From the NCBI GenBank assembly GCA_029817715.1, contig JARUPY010000473.1, forward strand, positions 4,154,001-4,218,000: a stretch of DNA of 64,000 nucleotides, given 5' to 3'. The notes under the pieces were generated by a model, which saw nothing but the letters and a program-made list of their open reading frames with translations, did no database searches and was not told the origin of the DNA. This DNA is from Melastoma dodecandrum. Lineage: Eukaryota; Streptophyta; Magnoliopsida; Myrtales; Melastomataceae. A program made the translations under genes and the position numbers. Positions 10,878 to 22,940 of the stretch are shown here, piece after piece. How positions within the stretch are numbered: position 1 is the first letter of the stretch; every line of letters starts with the position of its first letter.

Positions 10878-13800
10878 ATGGATCGCACCGCCGGCGGCGC
10901 GTCCTGAACAACCAATATTGCTATCGGTGCAACTTCGTGGCAGCATCTCTAATCGTTGATGAAGATTATTTCTATGAATTGATGATAGGTTCGGGGTATT
11001 GAGACAGTTACAACTTACGATTCTAGAACTGGAGAGTTCATCGTTAACACGCCGTGCGAATCTGCACAGAAGTACTGGATAGGAGGGACAGCCAGTGTGA
11101 GGGTTTTTCAGAAGAATAGCCTCATCGAATTTGGGTTATTATATGAAGGTGTTGGTGTTATGCTTCATCGTAGTGATGAACCTCATGTGTTTTCTTCCAG
11201 CATGCAACAACACACACGTTGCATTTTCTCAGCTCATTATTAACGGGGTTAACCAATGCGTCCATGCATTTATCGTCCTAATTAGAGATGCTGATGGAAA
11301 TATTTGTCCCAATATATGGATTGCTGATTGTGGTCATAAAAAATTGGTCTCAATGGGGTTGACAATGGTCGAATTTGGTATGCCTTTGCTATGTTCTCTA
11401 CAAGTAATTTCCACTCATTCATATAAGTTTGTTATGTATGGATTTCTGTCTTCAATTTTGTTGATCTTTTGGTTAGGTTTGACAATGTTCGGATACCGCG
11501 TGAGAACTTGCTGAATTCGGTGGTCGATGTCAACCCAGATGGCTAGTATGTCAGCGCAATAAAGGACCAAGATCAAGTAACTCTCTTTTGTTTGTTCAAA
11601 GTTGGACAGTTGAAGTATCTTCATTCTTCATGTTCGATTAATGGTTCTCACAGTGGATTGTCTTTCTCTGCATTTCAGAGATTTGCAGCATTTCTTGCCC
11701 CTTTAACATCTGGACGTGTCAATATTGCTATCGGTGCAATTTACTCTGATGCGTGCTGTCTCTCTTGGCCGATTGTTTACTTATTGTATGATCGACGCAC
11801 CTGTGGAATTTTCCATTTTCATGGCGTGCTGTGTGCTTACATCTTTTGTTATGTTTCTACCTGTGTTTCAGATTGGTCACGCAACTGCAGTAAGGTACAC
11901 TTTGGCGAGGCGTGCATTTTCGACAGCTCCGAATGAATGTGAGGTGCTGCGGATCGATTATCCAAGCCATCAAAGAAGACTGTTGCCTCTTCTTGCAAAG
12001 CCGTGAGTCATTTAATTGATTGGTCTAAATAGGACATCCTGTTTCCTGTGTGAATCTGTTTGGTTTTCATTATCTGCTTCTAAGGTATCGTTTGCTGTTC
12101 CTGATCAGATATGCCATGACTTTTACAGGCATCCACTTGAAGCAGGTTTACATGAACAGGACACCTGAATCAAACAAGACCGTTCATATTCTGTCGAGCG
12201 TTTTTAAGGCTACGTTTATATGGCATAACATGCGAACTCTCCAGGTTCTTTGCTGGGCATGGTTAAGTTAAATCCGTTCTAACGGAGACTTTTCTTAAAT
12301 TTGCTTGCTAAACCTATCAGGAATGTCGCGAAGCATGTGGAGGACAAGGCCTGAAAACCGAAAATCGTGTCGGACATTTAAAGGGTGAATTCGACATGCA
12401 ATCAACATTTGAAGGGAATAACAACGTTCCAATGCAAGAGGTTCCTCTGTTGACTTGTTGTTCATCCTCCGGTTATTCTTGAGATGATCTTCTGCGTGAC
12501 ATTTTTATCTTGTCTCTTTCTTTTAGATTAGCAAGGCGGTATTTGCAGAGTATCTGGCAGCTCGGAAAAGGAAAGCATTCAAGGGGTTAAGGTTTGTTGA
12601 CATAATCTAGTTTTGATAATGACAAATGTTATGTATTGCTAATGTGCTATTTAAGTATACAGAAGAACATGTCTTCAGGTGTAGAAGCTGGTTTCTGTTA
12701 TCTGTGCAATATGTAAAAGAGTTATGTGGAGGACTTTAACGGAGGAAACGATCCAGCCATCAGAAATGGTGTTCTGAGGACAAGATCTACTATCGAGTCC
12801 ACTATCTCTGTTATAGAGATAAGCATCTGTGTCACAGTTGTTATAACTCTCATTGCTGGAGTACTTACAACGGTTTACAGAATGGTATTTCTGTTAATGA
12901 CGATTTCCTTATTGGAGATTGTTCTATATGCGAGCACGTGAGATATTTATCTCATACATCCTTAGGTTAATTCTTATTGAATTAACTGTGGCGTCACGTC
13001 TCGGTTCATTCTTTGGACCTTGAGTTTTTTTGGAAAGAATTATTTCCTAAACTAATGTGATCCTATAATTATGGGATTTGGCAGCAATCTAATCAGGTTG
13101 AAACCTCCCTTATATGGTGAGGATATTTTACAACGGGAATGTTTTTATATTATGGAAACTTATCAATCCCAATGCAAAATTCGTATAAGGAAAAGTGCTG
13201 ATTCTGTTGTTGTAGAAAGTAACTTCTGAGCGGAAGACATTATCTTTTGTTGGGTGATTAATTCGGTTTATTATTATCAGATATTACTTAGGATAATGTT
13301 TTGTGTATTTGGAAGTTTTCCGACAGGATCAAATCAAGGAGAAAATGGCAAGTGGTTCAACTAGCCGTTGGTGATTGATTGGGAAACTTCATTCTGCGGA
13401 CAAGCTTAAATGCAAGAGTGAAGCAACATTTTGAAATTGTCGTTCTACCAAAAAGCTTACCAGAAATCTTTGAGCTTCACCGTTGCAAAAGCTGAGAGTG
13501 TCCGTCGAGCATTCACCGAGCCGATCACCGCTGAGAGAGAGCGTCTTGTGTCTGCAGACTGTTGCTGCTGTAGTTGCTAATTCTGTTTTGTGCAGGTTGT
13601 TAGTTACACAGGTTGTGTGCAGGGGCAGGTGGTAGCCGTTAAGCCACGTTGGTAGGTGGTAGTCGTCAAGCCACGAGGGCAGGTGGTAGCCATCAAGCCA
13701 CGGGCTTAGTGAGGAGCCGGAGTCAGACACGTCGGTTGCGTGCGGGTTGAGTTAGTCACGTATGTACGTACAAGTTGTTAGTCACATTTCTGACAGAAGT

Positions 13801-14894
13801 GTGCATCTGTAAAGTCCACTTATCATCATATAGTGAATACGCTCTAATTGGGGTGAACGCTGGGAGAGTGGACTATGCAGTATTTGCGGAATCACTATAA
13901 ATCTTTATGTCGCTTACACATAAGATACCTTATTTCAGAACTGAGAATCTGTCCAGCAGATCCAGTTTCTGTAATCTGACAGAACCACGCTTCTGTGATC
14001 GAAAAAGTGCAAAATTCTTAAGGCACTAATTCAACCCCTCCTCTTAGTGCAATCCTATACCAACAGGGTTGAAACACATGAACAAATCATGCCTCACGAT
14101 CCCGAGCCACATGTCCAGTTCTGTCCTCATGATTGCCCAGTTCCAGGTTTGTACAAATGCAGCCTCGCAGTTCTTTTTGGGTTAATGATAGGATTTGGAG
14201 CTGTTTAGTTCACAATATGCTATTTTGATACGAAACGTTAGGCCGACACTTTCCGATTGAGAGAGAGATTTGTTAAATCGATTTGCAGAAGAAATTCTGC
14301 AACACCAAGCAAATGGAGAGAGCAAGGAGTATGCATTCATGTCGGTGAGTAAACTTACTGCAGAGATTTTAATTGTCTAGATGCTTGCATGCCCTCTCAC
14401 TCGAGTTGTTGCTTGTCTTTCGATGTCAGAGTTACTCTCTAGCAGAAGACTTGGGTAGGGCTTCTCCGAACGATTCATTCTGCAGCAGTTTCTAGAGGTG
14501 GAAGAAACTTTATTAGCTGGCCTAATGAAGGTACGTTGGTTTAGCCTCTCGGATGGGTATGATGTGGGGAAGTCGGTTCCAAAATTGTTAATGTTATACG
14601 AAATTGAATAGAATATGCATGAGATTATTTCTCATTGCATCGCAGGGCTTCTTATCGCTGATCAGGACAATGTACTCTTTAGTAAGCGTGGAGGAAGATG
14701 CTGCCTTTCTTCGATATGGGTACTTATCGACAGACAATGCTGCATCCGTGAGGCAGGAAGTATCCAAACTCTGCAGCGAATTGAGACCGCATGTTCTTGT
14801 GCTGGTGAACTCCCTCGGCATCCCTGATGCTTTCCTGGGCCTTATAGCTTTTGACTGGGTGGCCACCAATTCTTGGTCCTCGGTTCAACAATAA
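10878..14894 (+). pseudogene. ACX3: Acyl-CoA oxidase 3 (ACX3, peroxisomal) pseudogene, intron-containing
   Basis: ACX3 is the flavoprotein that oxidises medium-chain acyl-CoA to enoyl-CoA in peroxisomal beta-oxidation. A possible start (MDRTA, 10878) is followed by a large deletion. Recognisable exons then run in order: IETVTTYDSRTGEF...PCESAQKYWIGG (10987-11096), THVAFSQ...DCGHK (11203-11377), FDNVRIPRENLLN (11477-11576), RFAAFLAPLTSGRV (11680-11747), YPSHQRRLLPLLAK (11870-12001), KRTPE-like to WHNMRTLQ (12109-12243), ECREACGGQGLKTENR (12321-12440), KAFKGLR (12526-12594), LKHMN resuming at 14066, EEILQHQANGES (14288-14346), SYSLAEDLGR (14430-14531), and the last exon RTMYSLVSVEEDAAFLRYGYL to the stop (14646-14894). 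Introns kept between them have GT-AG ends, so this was a DNA-level duplication and not a processed copy. It is dead: missing exons, an in-frame TAG near 11543, frameshifts, and a solo LTR in an exon. Confidence 0.92.
12595..14065 (+). mobile_element. Solo LTR (probable Ty1/copia, SIRE/Maximus-like) inside an ACX3 exon
   Basis: It runs from TGTTGACATAATCTAG (12595) to AATCCTATACCAACA (14065), 1471 bp. The flanks are AGGTT (12590-12594) and GGGTT (14066-14070), a 5-bp duplication with one change. Removing the LTR and one flank rejoins the ACX3 reading KGLR-LKHMN. The start (TTTTGATAATGACAAATG) and the end (TTCTTAAGGCACTAATTCAACCCCTCC) resemble long copia LTRs of the SIRE/Maximus type. It contains three copies of a 30-bp unit around GTGGTAGCCGTTAAGCCACG (13627-13702). 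Short ORFs inside it are not coding. Confidence 0.85.
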
Positions 14895-15199
14895 AAAAAA
14901 GCCTTGGACGGGGGATGCTCCTCCGCAGCCAGCAAGTGCTCATAATAAGGGGCAGGCTGATGCCAGACACCCAGTGCACCACTGCAATTGAAATGTTATT
15001 TGTTGATCTGTTGTATGCCTGTTTGTTGATCTGTTATATGCCTGTAACATGCCTTAGGAAGTAGAATTTCTTGTCTTGGATCCAACAAGACCTAATAATT
15101 TCTGTGGCATAATTCCCATATAGCATTATTCATGTGTTTGTTCTTATTGCCTAGGTATCTCCTGCTATTTATCCTTGTCACAACCAATAAGCCAGTTCC
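14895..15199. other. Region between the ACX3 pseudogene and the copia remnant
   Basis: This probably holds the ACX3 3' end. A direct repeat of about 23 bp occurs at 15001-15046 (TTGTTGATCTGTTRTATGCCTG twice). The left edge of the copia 3' LTR could lie anywhere from about 15001 to 15210. Confidence 0.4.
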
Positions 15200-15625
15200 A
15201 GCGAAACGTTGGAGGGCGCTCGTTGCAATTTACTGGAAAAATCGGCAGACTCACCGGGAAAAGTGTTAGGCTCTCTGAGAAAACAATCTGATAATTTTTT
15301 GGGGAAAACTCACTGCAACACTCTGTTTTTTCAAATCAACATTACAAAGGAATTTAAAGGGCAAATCCCCGGACTATTCATCTGCCCAAATTAAAACAAA
15401 TCTACGTTATCAAATACTACAATAACAATCACTTAATCTACCCCATTAAATACATCTTAAATTCAAGATTAAAACTCTCAACATAAATTATATTAAATTA
15501 ATTTTATTTTCAACACTCCCCCTTAAAATTGATTTTCTTTATGACTCCAAGCATGCTCCTCATCTTGCTGAAAACATCCACTCCAAGAGGTATCGTAAAA
15601 ATATCCGCAACTTGATCGATAGAGT

Positions 15626-18600
15626 TTACATATTCAAGCTTGATCTCCTTCTTCGTAACACTTTCTTGGATGAAGTGATAGCGCGGATCGATGTATTATT
15701 TCGATAATGAAAAACAGGATTCCTCGCCAATGCTTGAGCAGATTTGTTGTCGACAAAGATTGTGGTTGCTTCATTCTCTGTCAAGCCTATCTCCTTCAGC
15801 ATTCTCCTTAGCCAGATTGCGTGACAAGCGTGCGTGACAAGCGCATATCGCGACATATTCAGCCTCACAAGAAGATAGCGTGACGATCGCCTGTTTCTTC
15901 GAACTCCACAAAATCGCATTAGACCCCATAAAAAACACAAATCCAGTTGTACTTTTCCGATCATTTAAGTTTCCGGCAAAATAACTGTCATAATATCCAA
16001 CAAGTTGAAATTCCTTGGACGACGAATAAAACAATCCAAAATAAATGATACCTTTCAAGTACCTCAAAATCCTCTTCGCCGCCATCATGTGTTTCGTCGT
16101 GGGCACCTCCATGAATCGGTTAATAATTCCCATACTAAAAAGAATATCCGGCCGAGTACATATCAAGTACCTTAGACATCCCACAAGACTTTTGAACAGT
16201 GTCGGATCCACCTTTTCTCCATCGTCAATTTTGCACAATTTAGCTCCGACCTCCATTGGGGTAGACACTAGTTTGCTATTCGACATATTGAATCTGTCAA
16301 GAACCTCATTCACATATGCTTGTTGACAAACAAAAATTCCATCATCCGATTGACGCACTTCTAATACTAGGTAAAATGACATTAGGCCAATATCTGTCAT
16401 ATCGAATTCTCGGGCCATATCATTCTTGAAATCTTCAAAGAGACTCGGATTATTTCTTGTAAAAATAAGATCGTCCACGTAGAGTTATACGAATAAACAA
16501 TATCCATTTTTATCCATCTTCACATAAAGTGCATACTCATGAAGACATCTCGCAAAACCTTTCTCCCGAAAGTAGGCATCAATCCGACTATACCATGCTC
16601 GAGGTGCTTGCTTGAGTCCGTACAAAGCCCTCTTCAACTTCAAAACCTTTTCTTCTTGTCTTTTCACCACATAACCTTTCGGTTGCTCCACAAAGACATC
16701 TTCCTCAAGGAATCCGTTAAAAAACGCCGACTTCACGTCCAATTGAAAAATTTTTCAGTTGCTTTGTGCCGCAAAAGAAATAAAAAATCTGATTGTTTCT
16801 AAATGAGCAACCGGAGCAAATACCTCCTCATAGTCTACTCCATGTCGTTGCACATCCTTTGGCGACAAGTTTCGGTTATATTTGTCTACGACACCTTCGG
16901 CATTCTATTTCTCCTTGAATATCCACTTCACACCAATCGATTTTTGACCCGCAGGAAGAGAAGCAAGTTCCCACGTGTCGTTCCTTTTAATGGGTCGAAT
17001 CTCCTCGTCCATGGCTTGTCTCCATTTCTTCTCTTTACTAGCTTCTTAAAAAATCAAAGGTGTCGTTTTAGTGAAAAGACAAAACATAGAGACATCATCG
17101 ATTACCTCCATATTTTCGTAAAGATCTTGAATAGTTTTCATCATCCGCGATCCTTCGTTAGAGCTTATTTGATGAAGATGCACTAGGAGATGTGTTCGGC
17201 GTCGTTGGATGTACTACGGGCTGCCATGTTTCTTCTCCTTGAATTTCCTCATCGAAGAATGGAAAAAATCCGTCGACAACATCTTCTTGTGCTTCCCAAT
17301 TCCAAGAAGCATCTTCATCAAACTCCACATCACGACTCACAACAATCTTCCCGTTGATAGGATTGTACAGCTTGTACCCTTTTGATTTTCCGTCATAGCC
17401 AATGAACACAAATTTCTCGCTTTTATCGTCAAGCTTCGTCATCTCTTGATCCGGCACATGCTTGTAATCAATACTCCCAAAGATCCTTAAGTGAGATACA
17501 TCCGGCTTCTTTCCGCTCCATGCTTCAATGGGTGTTTGATCTATTACGCTTTTGGTTAGACAACGATTGATGAGATACACCACACAAGCCACTGCTTCCG
17601 CCCAAAACTCCTTAGGCATCTTCTTATTTTTCATGATCATCCGCGCCATATTGAGGATGTTCCGGTTCTTTCTTTCAGCCACTTCGTTTTGTTGCAGTGA
17701 TCTTGAAATCATGAGGAAGTGCCTAATACCGTGTTCTTCCCAAAAACGGTTAAAAGCACCAGAAATAAACTCTCACGCTCTATCGGTTCTCAACGCCCGA
17801 ATAACATAATCACTTTCCCTCTCGACGAAAGCCTTAAAATTCTTAAAAACTTCAAACCACTCATATTTTTCTTTCAAGAAATAAACCCAAGTCTTCCAGC
17901 TAAGATCGTCGATGAAAAGTAAAAAATAATTACTTTTACCATAAGACGACGGCTTGATCGGTCCACAAACATCGGCATGAATTAATTCGAGCGGCTTCGT
18001 CGCTCTTGACGTTGCTTCTTTCGGAAAGCTTTACCTTGCGTGTTTTCCGAGAAGACACGCTTCACATAGTTTATCCCGATGATCGATCAAAGGCATCCCC
18101 TTCACTATCTTCTTTTCGGACATCATTTCAGGCCGCTAAAATTGAGATGTCCCATCCTAATATGCCAATACCACGCTGGATCCTTCACACACACTTGCAA
18201 GCAATTCGTCTCTTCGGTTTATATAGGGAGAGAAAACATCCTATTCTTCGACATCGTCACCTTCACAATCAAGTTAGCATTCCCGTCCCGTAGCCAAAGA
18301 TTACGATCCTTCATCAGAATCTCATAGCCCCTTTCCATGAGTGCCCCAAACTCAAAATAAACTTGAGTACCATCCTTCAACCGAATCAAAATGGTACATT
18401 TGCCTTCAATTTGAATTTTTGAAGTATCTCCAAACGTGACACTCCTGGTTGCCCTTTTTTCCAGCTCCACAAATTTTGATTTGTCACCACAGATGTGGTT
18501 ACTCGCACCGTTGTCGAGATATCATTGGCTTCTTTCTCCATCAACGTCTTGGTTGAGCGCTAATGATAACATCGAGTCTTCCGCTTCTTTCTCCTCGACC

Positions 18601-19444
18601 AGATTGACTTCTTCTTTTGCGTCCTACCCGTACTAGCAATTACGGGCATAGTGACCCATTTTATGACAATTATAACACTCCACCCGGGATTTGTCATACC
18701 CCCTCTCGTATACGTCTCTTCCTCGTCCTCGTCCGCATTCTCTTTCTCTTCCTCTACCACGGCCTCTCGGATTTTCTCAAGGCTTTTCATCGTTCTTTTT
18801 CTCGACTTCTTGATTTCAGCCGCGACATCGACCGCCACCAAAGAATAACAACGACCTCGACCGCGACCACAACCTCGATAAAATGCGTTCCCCTTTTCGC
18901 CAAACGAATGCTTGACTTGAAGGGCTTGCTCCAATGGCTCTTTCTTCTGCTTGTTCATCCGCTCCTCGTGCACCCGTAGCGATCCGCTTAATTCATCAAT
19001 GGACAGATTCTCCAAATCTTCGTTCTCCTCGATTGCAACCACAACATGATCAAATCTTTGATGTAGAGAGCATAAAATTTTCTCGATCACTCGAACGTCT
19101 TCTATATTTTTACCGTTTCTCTTCATTTGGTTGACGGTGGACAAGACCTGCGTGGAATAGTCTGAAACAGACTCTGACGCTTCCTAACGAAGAGCTTCAA
19201 ATTCTTCCCGTAAGATATGAAGCCGTACATTCTTTACCTTATCGACTCATTTGTCAGAATTTTTGAGAATTCCTCACGCCTCCTTCGAAGTTGAGGCATT
19301 TGTTACTTTATCAAAACCGGCATCATCTAAACACTGGTGGATGATTGATGAAGCATGCTGGTCCTTCTTTTTGTTCTTCTCGAACTTTTGAATAAGGGCA
19401 AACTCCGCATCCTCGTCGGGTTCGGCAAACCCATCGCTGACGAT
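15626..19444 (-). pseudogene. Copia gag-pol remnant (gag, PR, IN, RT, RNase H)
   Basis: In coding order on the minus strand: gag with KKDQHASSIIHQCLDDA (about 19330-19400) and a region to 18560 containing [10 protein letters not shown] and [12 protein letters not shown]; a gag-pre-integrase-like part (18219-18470); integrase with the signature EVAERKNRNILNMARMI and LINRC, and a GYKLYNPINGKIVVSRDVEF block (17158-17712); reverse transcriptase with KSAFFNGFLEEDVFVEQPKGY (16485-16742), then MDDLIF at 16478, which matches the YVDDLIF motif broken by a stop just before it; and RNase H with SSCEAEYVA and DNKSAQALARNP (15626-15964). Many stops and frameshifts separate the blocks, so the element is inactive. 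The gag N-terminal part continues beyond the nested LTR at 20876-20905 (HGCQGVWEIV joins SDGFAEPDEDAEF). Confidence 0.9.
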
Positions 19445-20875
19445 TGATCACGCTTGTCGAAGGCGGCAAATTAAATACTCTAGCAAACCTAACTAACTTG
19501 TAGATAGGGTAAGTAGAGGTCGATCCCACAGAGAATCAACAGAGAAAGAAATTCCTAGCGGTCGCACGTTTAACAATATTGAGGTCAAGTCAAACAAGAT
19601 GAATGATAATAAAAGAGAGAAATAAAATGCAAATAAACGGTAGTTCAATCAAATATTAAAAGCCTAGGACTATCAATTTCCCCTAACGAATTATCTAACT
19701 CGTTCCTTCCTTTCTCCAGTTATCAAATTCTCAAGTTACTAACCTAGGGTTCGATTATCTCCTTACGCCTCTTCCGAAAGCTCTAAGGACGTATTCCCTG
19801 TATCGAGCTAATCACTCTATTCCTAGGCAATTAACTAGTGGGAACCCATTATGCAACAACCCTAAATGGCTACCTAAGGCGATTCGGTATATTCCTATCC
19901 CTTTCGCTAATTAGCTCCGTTTTCCAACGAGACGCTAACTTAGGCTATTCAATCCACGGCTTAACCTAAACAACTTTTCCAAGCCCGAATAGGTCTCCAG
20001 TTCAAATTAATTGGTGATCAGGCAATTAACCGCATTAAGATCAAGATTTGAATAAGTAACAACACGAATTTGAATAACACGGAGAAAAGGAATTCACTCG
20101 TTAAATAAAATCGCTAAGTTCAAAAGAAAACAATAACGACATAGAAATCAACGGGAAAGATAGAAAAGAGAAACGCCATCCCGATCTTCCGATCCGAGAA
20201 GTAGTAGCCTCGTCCCGATCTCCGCTTCAACCCTAGCCGTCACCTCTTCCTCTCTCCTGAGTCGAACGTCTCATGTCCTCCTCTTCCCCTCAGAATAAAT
20301 CCCCCTAAAATTCTCTAAAACAGAATATCTCATTTCCCTCCTAGAAAGATTTCCTAATATTCTCCAAATCTAGATAATATCTCTAGGGAGAATAAAATAA
20401 AATAAATTAAAGTACCAAATAAATGCCTAGTTGATCCTCTATGTCTTCATAATGTAGTCTTCGGAAGATTTGAAGACTCTTTGAGCGATTTGGAAAGAGG
20501 TTCGTCGGGTGGTCACTTGAATCCACAGAACCTCCAAGGACGCGTCCCTGAGAACTGAAGGACGCGTCCTTCTGCTCTCTAGACAATTCCTGCTCATATG
20601 CACTTCACTTCGTTCCAGCTTCATAATTTCCTTCATTTTCCTACATTAAAACATGACAAACCAAGAGGCATCAACCAAATAAAAGATTCAACTCAAAATA
20701 GATTCAAAAACTACGAAAATAACAAAGAACGACTTAAATTAAAACTAAACTTTTTAAATTAAAACTAAACTAAAAAAATACTCAAATCCTACCAAATTCC
20801 TATCAATACTCGTACGACTAACCACATAAATCGTCATTAGAGATACGAAATAACCCTACTTTCATAGAGTTATCA
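19445..20875 (-). mobile_element. Solo LTR-like insertion (1431 bp) in the copia gag
   Basis: The plus strand begins TGATCACGCTTGTCG and ends AGAGTTATCA, so it has TG...CA ends (TGATAACTC on the minus strand). It is flanked by a perfect 5-bp duplication ACGAT (19440-19444 and 20876-20880). The copia gag frame is contiguous once the insertion and one ACGAT are removed. The interior has no ORF and is AT-rich, with the sentence-like block GGTCGATCCCACAGAGAA near 19518, a pattern familiar from dispersed plant noncoding LTR repeats. The superfamily could not be decided. Confidence 0.82.
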
Positions 20876-20905
20876 ACGATTTCCCACACACCTTGGCAAC
20901 CGTGG

Positions 20906-22940
20906 GTGACATCTTTTGATCTGTGCTATAGAGGGTTGACACATTCGATACATAACCTTCTGGTCTGTATTGTGCAACTCAGTCACTCTAATACAAAACC
21001 TGGTCTGTGCTTTACCACTCAGTCTTCTGTGGTGCAGAACCTTCTGGTCTGTGCTAACCTGGTCTGTGCTTTACCACTCAGTCTTCTGTGGTGCAGAACC
21101 TTCTGGTCTGTGCTATAAAAGGTTTATTATTGATCACCTTCTGTAATTGTTATGAAGTTAATTTTGAGTGAAAACCATCCAAATTCTAGGTGAAGGGTGG
21201 ATGTAAGCAGGTTACTGAACCACTATAAAAGTCTTACGTACATCAAACTGCAATCACATTCATACGTTCTATCTTACAGAAACCTGTCTACGGTTCTATT
21301 TTACAGAAGCTTTCTTCCGCTACGGGGTTTGTTGAAAAAGACTTAAAAATTCTTAATTGGGCTTTAACACTAATTCACCCCCTGTTGAATATAGGTTTTG
21401 ATGATGAGCCTTGACCTTCTGTGTAGCAGAGTCAAACATCTATTATACAGAAGCTACTCACGTTGAGAACTTTTTGTAAAAATATTTTTGTAATTAAATA
21501 ATTGGTTAATGATTAATTAATCACGAAATGATTAGGATTTGATCAAGATATTATCTGATCAATTTAAACAGCTTACGTTTCCAAATAACCCCATTAGGGA
21601 TTATAATTTTCATAGAAGGAAATATAATCTTCTATTTATGGCAAGGTTCTGTAAGGTTGTCTACAACCTTCTGTGGTGTTATACGACCACCATATGACCG
21701 TTATTTGGGATGTCAATCATTACCATCTGTCTAGATACATTCATTTGAGTGTGCTGAACAGAATGGTTTCGGTTTCAATTCATATGGAAGTTAGTCTTTG
21801 ATTATTTCCATTTATAGAAGGTTGTTGACCAGCCACAACCTTCTGTAACGTAGTATTAATGGGAATTATATCATATATTGATCTTATTTGATATGATTGA
21901 TTACCTAAACGAATATATGCTATGGAGTGACAAATTTGTTAATTATTTATTGTATTATAATCTGATTATTTATTTTCCATGTTTGCAGAAGGCTGATCGT
22001 TCAAATTACCTTCTATGATTAAGCCTAGACTATTTTGTATAAATAGGGACATTCTGCCACGCTTCTAAGAAAACTTTAAAAAAAACTAATCCTTGTGTAT
22101 TATTTTCCAGAGAGCGTGAGTTGTGAGATTGTATTCTTTCGTTCGTTTTTGAGTTAGTCACACGATGAGCGCTAGCTGCAGAATGCTGCATTATTGGTGA
22201 AATCTTCTGGGTGAGTGACTCGGGGGCCATAGGGATACGGTTGGAAGCTGCAGGAGACGTTGGTGGAGGCGTGCGTGTTGCTGGAGACTGGTGTGGACAA
22301 CGTGCAGTGGACCAGAGAGAAGGGCAGAACCCCGGGAACACAGAAGGTGAGGGATTAACCATCTTCTTTGGTGTAGCGTTCTGTGTGTAGGAACCTAGGA
22401 CAGAGGCTACTGTCTGCTTGCGTGGGGTTTGTCGCGTGCTTGCGTAGGGTTTGCTGCGTGCTTGCATGGAGTTCGCCACGTAGTCGCTATCTCGAAGAGA
22501 TCGTGCAGGTCGTGTGGAGCCGCCGAAGGGAAAATCCATCCTTGGACAGGGGACACTGTCTGCTTGCGTATGGTTCGCTACGTGCTCGTGTGGGGTACGC
22601 CACGAAGTCGTTGTCCTTGAGGGGATTGCGTAGTGGTTACCTTGTTAGTCACACTAACGTGTGCACTCTATCACTGTAGTACAGAACCTTACGGTCTGTA
22701 CTTTGAAATTTAGTCACCTGTAGTACAGAACCTTACGGTCTGTGCAGTGGAGGGTTGACATCTGTAGTACAGAACCTTACGGTCTGTGCAGTGGAGGGTT
22801 GACATCTGTAGTACAGAACCTTACGGTTTGTGCTTTGAAAATCAGTCACCTTTGGTACAGAACCTTACGGTCTGTACAGCAGAGGGTTTACATCTTTGGT
22901 ACATAACCTTACGGTCTGTGCTTTAAACCGCATAACCTCC
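20906..22940 (+). mobile_element. Copia-type (SIRE-like) LTR debris, two joined LTR fragments
   Basis: The left piece ends with AAAATTCTTAATTGGGCTTTAACACTAATTCACCC (about 21340-21382), a typical long-copia LTR 3' region. It abuts TGTTGAATATAGGTTTTGATGATGA (21383), a typical LTR start. Both pieces contain the same 44-bp tandem repeat (20906-21118 and 22673-22935), so the second LTR begins inside or at the end of the first and is itself cut just before the prohibitin start at 22956. No protein motif was seen. The hexamer CTTCTG or CAGAAG is strikingly frequent. Confidence 0.6.
22673..22935 (+). repeat. 44-bp tandem repeat (right block); related left block at 20906-21118
   Basis: About five to six units of a 44-bp sequence with the core CAGAACCTTACGGTCTGTGC followed by AGTGGAGGGTTGACAT or CTTTGAAAATCAGTCAC. 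The left block has the same architecture with CAGAACCTTCTGGTCTGTGC. Alternating unit endings (GGGTTGACA versus TCAGTCAC) occur in both blocks, showing shared ancestry. Confidence 0.88.

Larger units (their letters stand above)
15200..20905 (-). mobile_element. Degenerate Ty1/copia element (minus strand) with nested solo LTR
   Basis: The element-3' LTR ends, on the plus strand, at TTTTCAACA (15515). It is followed by CTCCCCCTTA (15516-15525), the complement of a polypurine tract AAGGGGGAG. Coding remnants run leftwards from gag to RNase H. The 5' LTR is not present: homology ends near 20905, where unrelated LTR debris begins. The outer left edge is approximate. The solo LTR 19445-20875 interrupts gag. 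Confidence 0.85.

Noticed and set aside
13389..13730. 113-residue minus-strand ORF with WLDGYHLPSWLDDYHLP repeats
   Set aside because: It is a translation of the 30-bp tandem repeat within the solo LTR.
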